47,949 nucleotides of DNA from Verrucomicrobiota bacterium (GTDB lineage Bacteria; Verrucomicrobiota; Lentisphaeria; JABSQK01; JAJFLO01). The notes under the pieces are model-generated. The model ran no database searches and was not told where the DNA came from. It saw nothing but the letters and a program-made list of their open reading frames with translations. The translations under genes were made by a program, and so were the position numbers. Shown in pieces: positions 35,421 through 43,133 of the stretch (its first letter is position 1; each line of letters opens with the position of its first letter). The stretch lies in assembly GCA_021772675.1 (NCBI GenBank), contig JAJFLO010000171.1, forward strand, positions 1-47,949. Reading direction: 5' to 3'.

Positions 35421-35600
35421 CTCGCGGGGTTAATTCTCCGCCGGTTGCTGTGTTTGCAAAACACTCTCGTCAGAGATAAGCTGTCTCATCCCATCAACTG
35501 TGGAATTCGGCCGTGTCGAGTCCAATATTCTTAAAAAAGTGATATACCCCGCAGTCCTGTCCAATTTCTGGCGGATTGCGGCGAGGCAGTCGATTAATTA
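35421..35600. repeat. Diverged repeat, CTCGCGGGGTTAATTC family, copy 1
   Basis: It shares an ordered set of blocks with 36495-36630: CTCGCGGG-TTAATTC at the start, GTCGAGTCCAATA in the middle, then ATACCCCGCAGT, and GCGAGGCAGTCGATTAAT at the end. The internal GCGGGGT and ACCCCGC can pair. It starts 28 bases upstream of fadI. Confidence 0.55.
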
Positions 35601-35607
35601 TATTTAC

Positions 35608-35700
35608 TATACTGCAAGCAGCAGATTTTTCGACATTCGTAATTCATTTCAGGCAACAATTTTACAGAAACCTGTCGAAAACCTGATGGCTGTCGGTATA
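35608..35700. repeat. 93-bp MITE-like repeat, copy 2
   Basis: Near-identical to 29359-29451 and in the same orientation, with TATACTG at the left end and GGTATA at the right. The two copies bracket the fadI-fadJ-acyl-CoA dehydrogenase block. Confidence 0.8.
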
Positions 35701-35861
35701 TAGTATTCTATCACAGAATTCAGAAATTGAGAATTATTCCAAATTATGAAACGTATCGAAGTAGTGAATAACAGTTAAAAAGCCCATTGGCAATGGGTAT
35801 GCACCTGATAAAACATAACGAGGTATTTTCGCATCTCACTTTCAGGCCAGATTTGATGTCA

Positions 35862-36458
35862 TTAGATTCCCTTTTTGATGAAATTAGTAATACTTTTTCC
35901 TCCTTTATAGATTTTCTTCATCACCGACGGGGTTTTCTCCTTAAAGTTGCTATGATCATTATAATCCGTATTAATTATGGTGCCGTTATATTCGATTGCG
36001 GCTAATTGCATATCAACGCCACGTGTAAAATGGTTGAATGGTTTTGAAGGTTCATATATACCATATACTTTTACTAAATGTCCACGTTTTCTAATGGAAT
36101 TACAAACGTCATAACAACGGTCAATAATTTCTTTATTATAGCCATCCTCGCCGACCCTGATTTTATTATTAATCTTTGGGAAGACGAGTTGATTGGCACG
36201 GGCATCATTTAATTGAGGTTTATCCCCCAATACCATGATCCAAATTCTGCCATTATTTGAATTTTCGTATAACTCAGAACCCAAAACATAGGCTTCTATA
36301 ACGATTTCTCTGTTGGTTAGTTCAATTTTTTTATTGATAAAATCGTCAAAAAAAACAGTCTTGAAGTTTTTGTAATTCTCAATTGAAAATCGTTTATCCT
36401 TTTTACAGCCTAACAGGAAAATCAATACGATTAAAAATATATTAATATTGTATTTCAT
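35862..36458 (-). CDS. Predicted lipoprotein of unknown function (198 aa)
   Basis: The N-terminus MKYNINIFLIVLIFLLGCKK is a typical type II signal peptide with lipobox LLGC, so the mature protein should begin at Cys18 and be membrane-anchored. The rest is hydrophilic, with IELTNREIVIEAYVLGSEL and HLVKVYGIYEP segments that look like strands of a small beta-barrel, similar in style to OB-fold proteins. I do not recognise a named family. It has a weak ribosome binding site. A diverged repeat (36495-36630) lies just upstream. Other exported proteins with similar segments are at 36937, 41099 and 41937. Confidence 0.7.
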   Translation of the reverse strand: MKYNINIFLIVLIFLLGCKKDKRFSIENYKNFKTVFFDDFINKKIELTNREIVIEAYVLGSELYENSNNGRIWIMVLGDKPQLNDARANQLVFPKINNKIRVGEDGYNKEIIDRCYDVCNSIRKRGHLVKVYGIYEPSKPFNHFTRGVDMQLAAIEYNGTIINTDYNDHSNFKEKTPSVMKKIYKGGKSITNFIKKGI

Positions 36459-36936
36459 AACTCAATTTATGATAGTAATTGTGACGTAATCTCACTCGCG
36501 GGTTTAATTCTTCGATGATAGCCGCACTCGCTTAACACTCTGCTGTCGAATCCAATAATATTTCAAAAAATAGAGATAGCCCGCAGTGCTATCTGGTGTT
36601 TGGCAAATTCGGACGAGGCAGATGGTTTAATGTTTGTTCAATAATAAGGAAATCTAAAACAGTATTGACGTTAACCCGTATTTCTCGCAAAGCATCTACT
36701 ATGTGAACATATAATTACGTCATTTTCGGACAACCGTTAACCTGGATTATTCATAAACTTTCTATTACGAGTCGTTATGTCACATATTTTCAACGAGTTA
36801 TAAAATCATACGGGTTCGAAATAGTTTCCACCACGGCGAATTTCCAACACTAATCCTGCACGCGAACAATATTCATAACTCATTTATTTCACGCAATTTA
36901 ATAACTCTCATCACAAAATTTCATGCATAATCCAAG
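36459..36936. other. Repeat-rich spacer between two lipoprotein genes
   Basis: It contains the second copy of the CTCGCGGG repeat (36495-36630), about 100 bases with nothing recognised, and a degenerate 204-bp element (36737-36940) with TTAACCTG / CAAGCTAA ends. Confidence 0.5.
36495..36630. repeat. Diverged repeat, CTCGCGGGTTTAATTC family, copy 2
   Basis: A shorter and more diverged partner of 35421-35600. It shares GTCGAATCCAATA, ATAGCCCGCAGT and GACGAGGCAG in the same order. Like copy 1 it begins about 30-40 bases upstream of a minus-strand gene. Confidence 0.5.
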
Positions 36937-36940
36937 CTAA
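36737..36940. repeat. Degenerate relative of the 181-bp repeat family
   Basis: The left end TTAACCTGGATTATTCATAA and the right end TTTCATGCATAATCCAAGCTAA are recognisable variants of the 181-bp repeat ends. The interior is diverged. The right end provides the TAG stop of the 449-aa lipoprotein gene (36937-36939). Confidence 0.5.
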
Positions 36941-38286
36941 TTATCTGCTTTAAACCAGTCATAAAAATGAGAAATATTTTTCAATGTCGAAGACGCATCA
37001 TCATAGGCCAAATCAATCGTAAGCCCGTCAATCTCAATTGACTCTAATTTTAACCACATGACATTGATTTCCTCACGATAGTTCCCTTTAATAAATTTAC
37101 CCAATACCGTAACCTCTCCATCTTGCCCCAATTGATCCATTTTAGTCAGACAGTCCTTTAGGATGTGATCATTATAACCTATGTAGGCGCATTTTAATAC
37201 GGACAACGGCGATGTGCCAACATCAATCACTGGAATTTCGGCTGCCAATCTATTACTTAATGAATAAAATCCATCGTAAATTTCATTCATACCCTCGCCC
37301 AAAGAAAGGAATCCCCTGCTTACTTGTTTATATTTATTTTCCAGTGACCTATCATTTAATTTTAAATGTTCCCAACTTCTTGCTTTGAATAGTTCCCCAT
37401 ATGACAGAATTGAGTAAGCATTGTTCGTGTCCGTTTTTTTGAATTCAAAAATTAATTTGTGATTCAACACCTCATATCGATTTAGAATTAATAAATCTGC
37501 CAATTGATTCAACTCACCCAAGGCCTCGACAATATCATTGTTAAATTTATTTGAGGTTTGCGGATCATGGGCGACCTCTTTTGCAAAAACGTCAGTCTGA
37601 TTTTCTGTCCAGAATTCAATCGACTTACTTACAGTAGAAAATGATGATAATGCACTTCCCAATTTTAGATATCCTTCTCCAATCACTTCAATTGAGTTGC
37701 CAACATCTGTCATGGATTTCGATTTAAAATAATGACTAAGGGCACGGATTTTATTGCCATAAATATTTAAATCATAAGAAAGATGCAGGTAAGTAGTTTC
37801 ATCGAATCCTTCCTTTTCGACCTCCTTTGCAGCATCAATTATCAAATTATTTATCGTATTTAATCTGCCAGCCAAATTAATTTTTCGATAGTCTTTTTTT
37901 ACTAATTCAATAGTTCTGATATCGTTAAATGAATGCTGGCGCAATGTCAATTCCAGCAGATTCAATCCTCGTGCCATATCCTTTAGTTTAATGCCGTTAA
38001 CGTAAGCAGATATCTCAACATCTTTGTTGATATATTTGTTAGGATTTGAAAGAACTTGAGAAATTTCTAGGCGGGATTCAGCTGGTAAAACATCGATTTT
38101 AGAAGATTTATGACTATCTGTAGGATTAAAAGATGCATTCACCATTTTTTCTTCAGGCTTGACATGATAACATCCGGCTGTTAATAAAACGCTGAAGGCA
38201 AAAATGATGAGAAAACGCTTATTCAATACATAAAATTGGAATTTATTGCAAATCCTAAATAAATGTTTAACTAAATGAATAATCAT
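36937..38286 (-). CDS. Predicted lipoprotein of unknown function (449 aa)
   Basis: A GGAGGG site nine bases before ATG 38286 supports this start. The N-terminus has an unusually long basic lead of about 24 residues, then RFLIIFAFSVLLTAGC with lipobox LTAGC (Cys39). After a linker, the segment ISQVLSNPNKYINKDVEISA is reminiscent of exported OB-fold proteins that place an N-x-Y-x-N-K-x-V motif on the first strand. The remaining roughly 300 residues look mainly helical, with heptad-like leucine spacing. A second strand-rich part near the end contains GEVTVLGKFIKGNYREEI. I do not recognise a named family. The stop codon is contributed by a repeat end. Confidence 0.7.
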   Translation of the reverse strand: MIIHLVKHLFRICNKFQFYVLNKRFLIIFAFSVLLTAGCYHVKPEEKMVNASFNPTDSHKSSKIDVLPAESRLEISQVLSNPNKYINKDVEISAYVNGIKLKDMARGLNLLELTLRQHSFNDIRTIELVKKDYRKINLAGRLNTINNLIIDAAKEVEKEGFDETTYLHLSYDLNIYGNKIRALSHYFKSKSMTDVGNSIEVIGEGYLKLGSALSSFSTVSKSIEFWTENQTDVFAKEVAHDPQTSNKFNNDIVEALGELNQLADLLILNRYEVLNHKLIFEFKKTDTNNAYSILSYGELFKARSWEHLKLNDRSLENKYKQVSRGFLSLGEGMNEIYDGFYSLSNRLAAEIPVIDVGTSPLSVLKCAYIGYNDHILKDCLTKMDQLGQDGEVTVLGKFIKGNYREEINVMWLKLESIEIDGLTIDLAYDDASSTLKNISHFYDWFKADN

Positions 38287-38536
38287 TTTTCAGACCCTCC
38301 GAGTGTATATATACTACGTTGGCTGCCTAGCCTTTTTGACAAATGATTGTAATAATTTGTTCCTATTCTGCCGATGATTTATTATTAGCAGCTATTAAAT
38401 AATTTTTGGCGCATTATACATACCTTTAAATCTTTAGACGATGGGATATATAAGCGCCTAATCCGGAATTTTCACAATACTTCTATTTCAAAGTTTATGA
38501 GAATTCCAAGCTAATTTCAAACCCACGAGGAAAACA
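38287..38536. promoter_or_regulatory. Divergent promoter region between the 449-aa lipoprotein gene and mutM
   Basis: 250 bases separate two diverging start codons, so both promoters should be here. The sequence is very AT-rich. I cannot assign specific boxes. A short CCAAGCTAAT near 38510 resembles the end of the degenerate repeat at 36940. Confidence 0.4.
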
Positions 38537-39367
38537 ATGCCAGAGCTGCCTGAAGTCGAAACCGTGACAAATGCGCTTCGACCACACCTTATTAATAAAT
38601 CCATTCGAACTATCGCGGCAAGTGATAAAAAACTGCGATTTCCATTGGATATCAGTCAATGCCGGATACCCGATGATTGTAGGATTACAGATGTAAAACG
38701 AAGAGCAAAATACATATTAATTGAGTTAGAAAATCTAACTATTTTTGTCATGCATTTAGGTATGTCTGGAAACATTCGGATAGAAAACAGTAAATTTATA
38801 CGGAAGAATCATGATCATTTTTTTATTCACCTGAAAAATGGTACATCAATGATTTTCAATGATCCAAGACGATTTGGTTCGATAAGATTATTTACTATCG
38901 ATAAACCCAATCAACTTCCCATTTTTTTAAATGGCCTGCCCCCTGAACCTCTGAGCAATACTTTTGATGAAAATTATTTTTCAACATTATTAAAATTTAG
39001 AACCAAATCAATTAAATCGATACTCATGGATAGTAAGTTGGTAACAGGCGTGGGTAATATTTATGCATGCGAAGCGTTATTTAGAGCCAACATTAATCCC
39101 CAGAAATCAGGTGCTAAGTTATCCAAAAAACAGCGAAATAAACTGTTAAAGGCAATTAAGAAAGTATTAATCGATTCAATTGAATCAGGGGGAACAACAA
39201 TATCGGATTTTCGGAAAGTTGATGGTACTGAAGGAATGTATAGTTTGAAACTAAATGTTTACGGACGAGAACAGCAACCTTGTATTAATGAATGTGGATC
39301 TACAATTAAACGCATAAAAATGGGAGGAAGATCAACCTATCATTGTCCCATCTGCCAAAAAAGTTAA
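38537..39367 (+). CDS. mutM: Formamidopyrimidine-DNA glycosylase (Fpg/MutM)
   Basis: 276 aa. The mature N-terminus PELPEVETV carries the catalytic Pro and Glu. FVMHLGMSGNIRI, FNDPRRFGSIRLF, and KSILMDSKLVTGVGNIYACEALF (the helix-two-turn-helix) are all present. The protein removes 8-oxoguanine and formamidopyrimidine from DNA and cuts the backbone. A CGAGGAAAA site precedes the ATG. The C-terminal zinc finger is odd: the first knuckle is C-INE-C (three residues between the cysteines) where C-x2-C is usual. The 16-residue spacer and the second knuckle (C-PI-C) are normal. Nothing else suggests decay. Confidence 0.95.
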   Translation: MPELPEVETVTNALRPHLINKSIRTIAASDKKLRFPLDISQCRIPDDCRITDVKRRAKYILIELENLTIFVMHLGMSGNIRIENSKFIRKNHDHFFIHLKNGTSMIFNDPRRFGSIRLFTIDKPNQLPIFLNGLPPEPLSNTFDENYFSTLLKFRTKSIKSILMDSKLVTGVGNIYACEALFRANINPQKSGAKLSKKQRNKLLKAIKKVLIDSIESGGTTISDFRKVDGTEGMYSLKLNVYGREQQPCINECGSTIKRIKMGGRSTYHCPICQKS

Positions 39368-39398
39368 TAATCTAAAGACAGAGAATTAGCACTCGGAA

Positions 39399-40859
39399 CT
39401 ATACCCGGGAACCTCGTTCAATCGGCTTAAACAAATCGGCCTCTGGTTGCATGCATTTCATTTCCTGGCCTAAAAACGATTCTATTTGGGGAATATTAAA
39501 TGATTCGTCCTCGCAGGCAAAACTTATAGATTTCCCCAGAAGTCCAGCCCTTCCGGTTCGACCGATTCTATGCACATAATCTTCAGGGTCATTTGGCAAA
39601 TTATAATTAATAACCATACTCACATTTTCTACGTGTAATCCCCGTCCAGCAACGTCTGTGGCCACCAGTATACGAACCTTTTTATTCTTAAAATTATCCA
39701 ACGTCTGTATCCGCTTTTTCTGGGCGACAGCACCACTCAAAAGTGAACAGTTAAATCCATCTTTTTTTAATTTCCGAGTTAAGAACTGCGTTTCATCACG
39801 AGTATTACTAAATATGATAATTGAATCTGAATTATCGCTTTTAAGAAGATTGTATAGCACCACATATTTTTGATCCGTCGTTACAATATAAACATTCTGA
39901 TTTACGGATTCTGATACAATATTTTCAGGATTGATTTCGGCAATATGCGGTTTTTTCGTCCACCGATCAATGAACCGACCAATTTCAGGCACCATTGTAG
40001 CACTGAACATTAATGTTTGTCTGGAATCTCTTGATGGTAGATAGTGGACTATTTTTGTTACATCAGGTATAAATCCCATGTCAAGCATACGATCGGCTTC
40101 ATCAATAACTAATATTTCAACATAACGCAAATGAATTACGTGATTACGCCTAAAATCTAACAGCCGACCCGGTGTCGCAATGACAATATCTATCAATTCA
40201 TTTTTTAGACGTTTTTGCTGTTGATTGTAATCAATTCCACCGATGACACTCATAATCTTTAGATGACAATATTTAGCCAACAACAATGCTTCTTCTTCCA
40301 CTTGCATTGCTAATTCCCGGGTTGGAGCCAAAATTAAGGTGCGAGGAGTACCATTTCGTCTATTTTTATGAGCAGGTTGACTCAAAAGCTGCATAAAAAT
40401 CGAGATAAGATATGCGATAGTTTTACCGGTACCAGTCTGAGCTTGTCCTGAAGCATCTTTACCTTTCAATGTTTCGGGGAGGATTGCAGCTTGTATAGGA
40501 GAGCAATATTCAAAATTCAAATCGGCAATAGCATGTAAAATTTCACCTCTTAGATTTAAATCGTGAAACCGTAATTTATCCTTCACCTCATCAACTTGAA
40601 AACTTGAAATATCCCATTGTTTATGATTTTCAATCGATACCGTTTTATCCAATATATGTCGTTCCTCTTTTAGATGATTGTCGGATTTTTTGGGGTTGAA
40701 CTGCTTATTTTGCATGCGCCGCTTTTTTCTAACACGTTTAACTTTCCTCTGCACGGTTTTCTCTTCAGCACTGGACTCAATGGGTACCGAAGTTTTTTCA
40801 ATCATGAAACTACTAGGTAATAAGGTATTCTTTATGCTTTTTAGTAAATTTCTAACCAT
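39399..40859 (-). CDS. DEAD-box ATP-dependent RNA helicase (RhlB/RhlE-like)
   Basis: 486 aa from ATG 40859. The Q motif (FHDLNLRGE with CSPIQ), AQTGTGKT, PTRELA, TPGRLLD, DEAD, SAT, and HRIGRTGRAG are all intact, so both RecA-like lobes are complete. A basic N-terminal extension (KRVRKKRRMQNK) may bind RNA. The protein would unwind short RNA duplexes, for example in degradosome or ribosome assembly work. An upstream GTG (40892) is in frame but lies beside a repeat and lacks a site. ATG 40859 has GGTGGGG a short distance before it and is the better start. A 181-bp repeat begins 39 bases upstream of the chosen start. Confidence 0.88.
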   Translation of the reverse strand: MVRNLLKSIKNTLLPSSFMIEKTSVPIESSAEEKTVQRKVKRVRKKRRMQNKQFNPKKSDNHLKEERHILDKTVSIENHKQWDISSFQVDEVKDKLRFHDLNLRGEILHAIADLNFEYCSPIQAAILPETLKGKDASGQAQTGTGKTIAYLISIFMQLLSQPAHKNRRNGTPRTLILAPTRELAMQVEEEALLLAKYCHLKIMSVIGGIDYNQQQKRLKNELIDIVIATPGRLLDFRRNHVIHLRYVEILVIDEADRMLDMGFIPDVTKIVHYLPSRDSRQTLMFSATMVPEIGRFIDRWTKKPHIAEINPENIVSESVNQNVYIVTTDQKYVVLYNLLKSDNSDSIIIFSNTRDETQFLTRKLKKDGFNCSLLSGAVAQKKRIQTLDNFKNKKVRILVATDVAGRGLHVENVSMVINYNLPNDPEDYVHRIGRTGRAGLLGKSISFACEDESFNIPQIESFLGQEMKCMQPEADLFKPIERGSRV

Positions 40860-40898
40860 TAATAGACCCCACCAACGAGTAAAATCTGCCACTGGATT

Positions 40899-41079
40899 TT
40901 AGCCTGATTAATTCATGCGATTCGTCGCGAGAGCACTTAACTCGCTCATAATAAATTGATTAGATAAAATTTCACAATGAAAGTGAATTTTCATTCACTG
41001 AGATGTAAAATTGAGGTAATCGGTTTATTTGAGCAGAGATTTGGGCTCGCAGCAGAATACTGATGAATTATTCAGGTTA
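40899..41079 (-). repeat. 181-bp repeat family, copy 1 (upstream of the helicase gene)
   Basis: It runs from TTAGCCTGATTAATTCATG to TGAATTATTCAGGTTA. It is highly similar to 42454-42634 along its full length and to the reverse complement of 25992-26172. Read in the direction of the helicase gene it has the same orientation as copy 3 has to its own downstream gene. Confidence 0.85.
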
Positions 41080-41098
41080 GATGTTGCACATGGCAAAA

Positions 41099-41590
41099 CT
41101 ATTTCGTTTTCTTCTTATGTTTTTTACTTTTATATTTCCCAAATTTCTCGACCTCAACAACGTGATCCTGTGTGAAGTTTCCTAAATATTTGATTTTTCC
41201 CTTAAATAGAATTTCGGCCCCCTTCGGGACTTTATCAATTTTGTCTCCCATGGCCTTTGGAACCTTTAGTTTCACATCAGCTTTTAGGCTGTCTGACGGA
41301 TCCATTTTTATCCGAATAGTTTTAGGAGAAAATATGTGATGATTTTGGAGTATAGAATTATATTTAATTTCAACTACTGTTCCGTGCCAAACAATCGATT
41401 TATTTTTGATTTTTTCAAAATTGTCTATTCGATTCCCATTATCTTTTCCACATGCCTTATGATATCTCTTCCAACTAAGACCCTTTTTCTTTTTAGGTTT
41501 ATTTTGAGAATGTAAAGAAAGCGGAAGAATCAATAACGCTGTTAATAGAATTAGAACGGCTTTGTTAGGTTTACTTAGGGTTAAATTCAT
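41099..41590 (-). CDS. Small exported basic protein, possible OB-fold (163 aa)
   Basis: The N-terminus (SKPNKAVLILLTALLILPLS then LHSQ) is a cleavable signal peptide. The mature part starts with a lysine-rich stretch (NKPKKKKG) and ends with another (KSKKHKKKTK), giving a strongly basic protein. The middle reads KIKNKSIVWHGTVVEIKYN and AEILFKGKIKYLGNFTQDH, a strand pattern like that of single-domain exported OB-fold proteins. There is no cysteine pair or catalytic motif that I can name. The translation site is weak. It precedes the helicase in transcription order but is separated from it by a 181-bp repeat. Confidence 0.65.
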   Translation of the reverse strand: MNLTLSKPNKAVLILLTALLILPLSLHSQNKPKKKKGLSWKRYHKACGKDNGNRIDNFEKIKNKSIVWHGTVVEIKYNSILQNHHIFSPKTIRIKMDPSDSLKADVKLKVPKAMGDKIDKVPKGAEILFKGKIKYLGNFTQDHVVEVEKFGKYKSKKHKKKTK

Positions 41591-41676
41591 AGTAACTTTT
41601 CATTTTTTTTTACCACATAATAAGTCCACACTGGTGTTAATTCAAATTCATATGGAATAATCTGGAGTCAATGGTT

Positions 41677-41858
41677 AGGGCTCACAAATAAATAACTTGG
41701 ATTTTTTGCATCTTATCTTCACGTCATCTAGGTCCGATCCAAATAACGAAAAAACATTGAAATATTGCAATATTCCTGCTGCTTTTCGCCATTCAGATCG
41801 CCCAAACCGGACATAAATCTGAGCGCGAAATTATCCAAGTTATTTATTTGTGAGCCCT
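41677..41858. mobile_element. 182-bp MITE-like element with perfect 25-bp inverted repeats
   Basis: The left end AGGGCTCACAAATAAATAAC (continuing TTGGA) is exactly the reverse complement of the right end (41834-41858). TTA flanks the element on the left and TAA on the right, compatible with a short AT target duplication. It has no coding capacity. No second copy is seen in the window. Confidence 0.75.
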
Positions 41859-41891
41859 TAATTTGATGTGAAACTTGGTTTCGTGGTAGAA

Positions 41892-41923
41892 CTGAACCCT
41901 GAACACTGAACCCTGAACACTGA
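41892..41923. repeat. 14-bp tandem repeat CTGAACCCTGAACA, two copies plus CTGA
   Basis: Two exact units occur in tandem just downstream of the 41937 gene. The unit is itself a near-duplication (CTGAACC / CTGAACA). Confidence 0.85.
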
Positions 41924-41936
41924 CTCTCTAAAATGC

Positions 41937-42371
41937 TTAAATTCCTAAGTTTAAATGACTTAATTCAAGATAATAATGTGGACGAATTGTTTTCCGTGGT
42001 TTAGTACTGAATTTTTTTATTCTTCCATATACAATTAGGATGTCGCCTCTTTTTAAACTGGCCATGAAAGAGGTTAAGCTGCTATTTTTCTTTGCTATAA
42101 CCGGAACCTTTTTATCCCCTATGAGCAGCATGAAATGTTTATTCGGCCTAAATCCAGATTTTTCCATGTATGCCAAAAATGTTGTACTGAATTTTCGAAA
42201 TGTTCCTTTGTAGGTCACCTTTTTATTTTGGTAATCTTCTGGAGTGATGCTTACTTGATTAATTGTTATTTTTGTAAATAAATCTGCTTTTTTCTGATCG
42301 ATTTCTCCTGTCGAGGGTGACGCCATTGACTGAAATACGATCAATACCCATACTATAAATAGAGATTTCAC
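41937..42371 (-). CDS. Small exported protein, possible OB-fold (about 144 aa)
   Basis: I chose GTG 42371 as start because AAGGA sits seven bases before it and it gives a standard signal peptide (MKSLFIVWVLIVFQSMAS). The alternative is TTG at 42386, which adds five residues. The mature part contains ITINQVSITPEDYQNKKVTY, HFMLLIGDKKVPVIAKK and GDILIVYGRIKKFS. These have the rhythm of a small OB-fold beta-barrel, including an N-K-x-V-x-Y/V-x-G step like that in the 449-aa lipoprotein. I know of no named function. A 181-bp repeat ends 82 bases upstream of the chosen start. Confidence 0.68.
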   Translation of the reverse strand: MKSLFIVWVLIVFQSMASPSTGEIDQKKADLFTKITINQVSITPEDYQNKKVTYKGTFRKFSTTFLAYMEKSGFRPNKHFMLLIGDKKVPVIAKKNSSLTSFMASLKRGDILIVYGRIKKFSTKPRKTIRPHYYLELSHLNLGI

Positions 42372-42453
42372 AATAATTTCCTTCAAACATTTTCCCTATT
42401 ACTACTTAATCCAATGTCCATATCTTACCTGAATTTTAGATATTTTTAAAAAT

Positions 42454-42634
42454 TTAGCCTGATTAATTCATGCGATTCGTCGCGAGAGCACTTAACTCGC
42501 TCATATTAAACTGATTAGAGAAAATTCCACAATGAAAGTGAATTTTCATTCACTGAGATGTAAAATTGAGTTAATCGGCTTATTTGAGCAGAGATTAGGG
42601 GTCGCAGCAGAATACTGATGAATTATTCAGGTTA
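42454..42634 (-). repeat. 181-bp repeat family, copy 2 (upstream of the 41937 gene)
   Basis: Full-length match to 40899-41079, in the same orientation, running from TTAGCCTGATTAATTCATG to TGAATTATTCAGGTTA. Confidence 0.85.
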
Positions 42635-42830
42635 GTTTCTCCATTTTTCCCGAGACAATATAATTGTTAAACGCCGCCGAAAAATGGCTATTTATTGTCT
42701 CGCAAAGCGGGCTAAGGATGAGGTTGAAATATTAGTGAAATAACTCGATAGTATAGGAATTTGTATTCTAAGTTGTTGCAAATTTGCTGGTAATAAATTT
42801 CCAAGATATCTTGAATAAGGAGCATGTCCC

Positions 42831-42942
42831 GTTTGTAGTTCCGTCTTCAGGCGGAAGTTTTAGGAGAGCTTCAGCGATCCTTGGTTGAGATGTCCTCGCT
42901 GAAGCGTCGTTAAGACTTCCGCCTAAAGACGGGACTACAAAC
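42831..42942. repeat. 112-bp palindromic element
   Basis: The arm GTTTGTAGTTCCGTCTTCAG (continuing GCGGAAGT) pairs with the right arm, ACTTCCGCCTAAAGACGGGA (continuing CTACAAAC), with few mismatches. Closer in, CTTCAGCGA pairs with TCGCTGAAG. A diverged half-arm is at 25155-25184. Confidence 0.75.
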
Positions 42943-43020
42943 CTTACCCTGTCCGGGTTTTGTTTGCGTTGATTTGATTGTATAAGCACTTGTATTCTTA
43001 GTCGTTACTATTTGAAGATA

Positions 43021-43043
43021 AAAGCCCCGGCGCAGCCGGTTAA
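43021..43043. repeat. REP-like GC-rich hairpin
   Basis: AAAGCCCCGGCGCAGCCGG contains a CCGGC-GCA-GCCGG stem. On the minus strand it is followed by GGCTTTTA and could act as a weak terminator, but no minus-strand gene reads into it. Confidence 0.4.
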
Positions 43044-43133
43044 GTTCATATTGTTTTCTTGAGACATTCTTAATTTGATAAATTATCCATACTCAATCAG
43101 TCCACACCCCCAATTTAAGGTTTAAGAGCAAAA

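Larger units (their letters stand above)
35393..35861. other. Intergenic region upstream of fadI with two repeats
   Basis: It contains one copy of a diverged repeat beginning CTCGCGGGGTTAATTC (35421-35600) and the second 93-bp repeat (35608-35700). The remaining 160 bases up to the lipoprotein stop show nothing recognisable. Confidence 0.5.
41591..41936. other. Spacer between two small exported-protein genes, holding a MITE and a tandem repeat
   Basis: It contains the 182-bp inverted-repeat element (41677-41858) and the 14-bp tandem repeat (41892-41923). Nothing else is recognised. Confidence 0.5.
42387..43133. other. Intergenic region with several repeats, left of the GC-rich segment
   Basis: It contains a 181-bp repeat (42454-42634), a 112-bp palindrome (42831-42942), and a GC-rich REP-like hairpin (43021-43043). 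GTATA-x-TTGTATTCT-x-AGT-type phrases near 42754 and 42978 flank the palindrome as diverged direct repeats. A 73-codon minus-strand frame across the palindrome is not a credible gene. Confidence 0.5.

Noticed and set aside
25992-42634. CRISPR-like interpretation of the 181-bp repeats
   Set aside because: Three dispersed full-length copies with no regular spacers and no cas genes; inverted ends indicate MITE-like elements instead.
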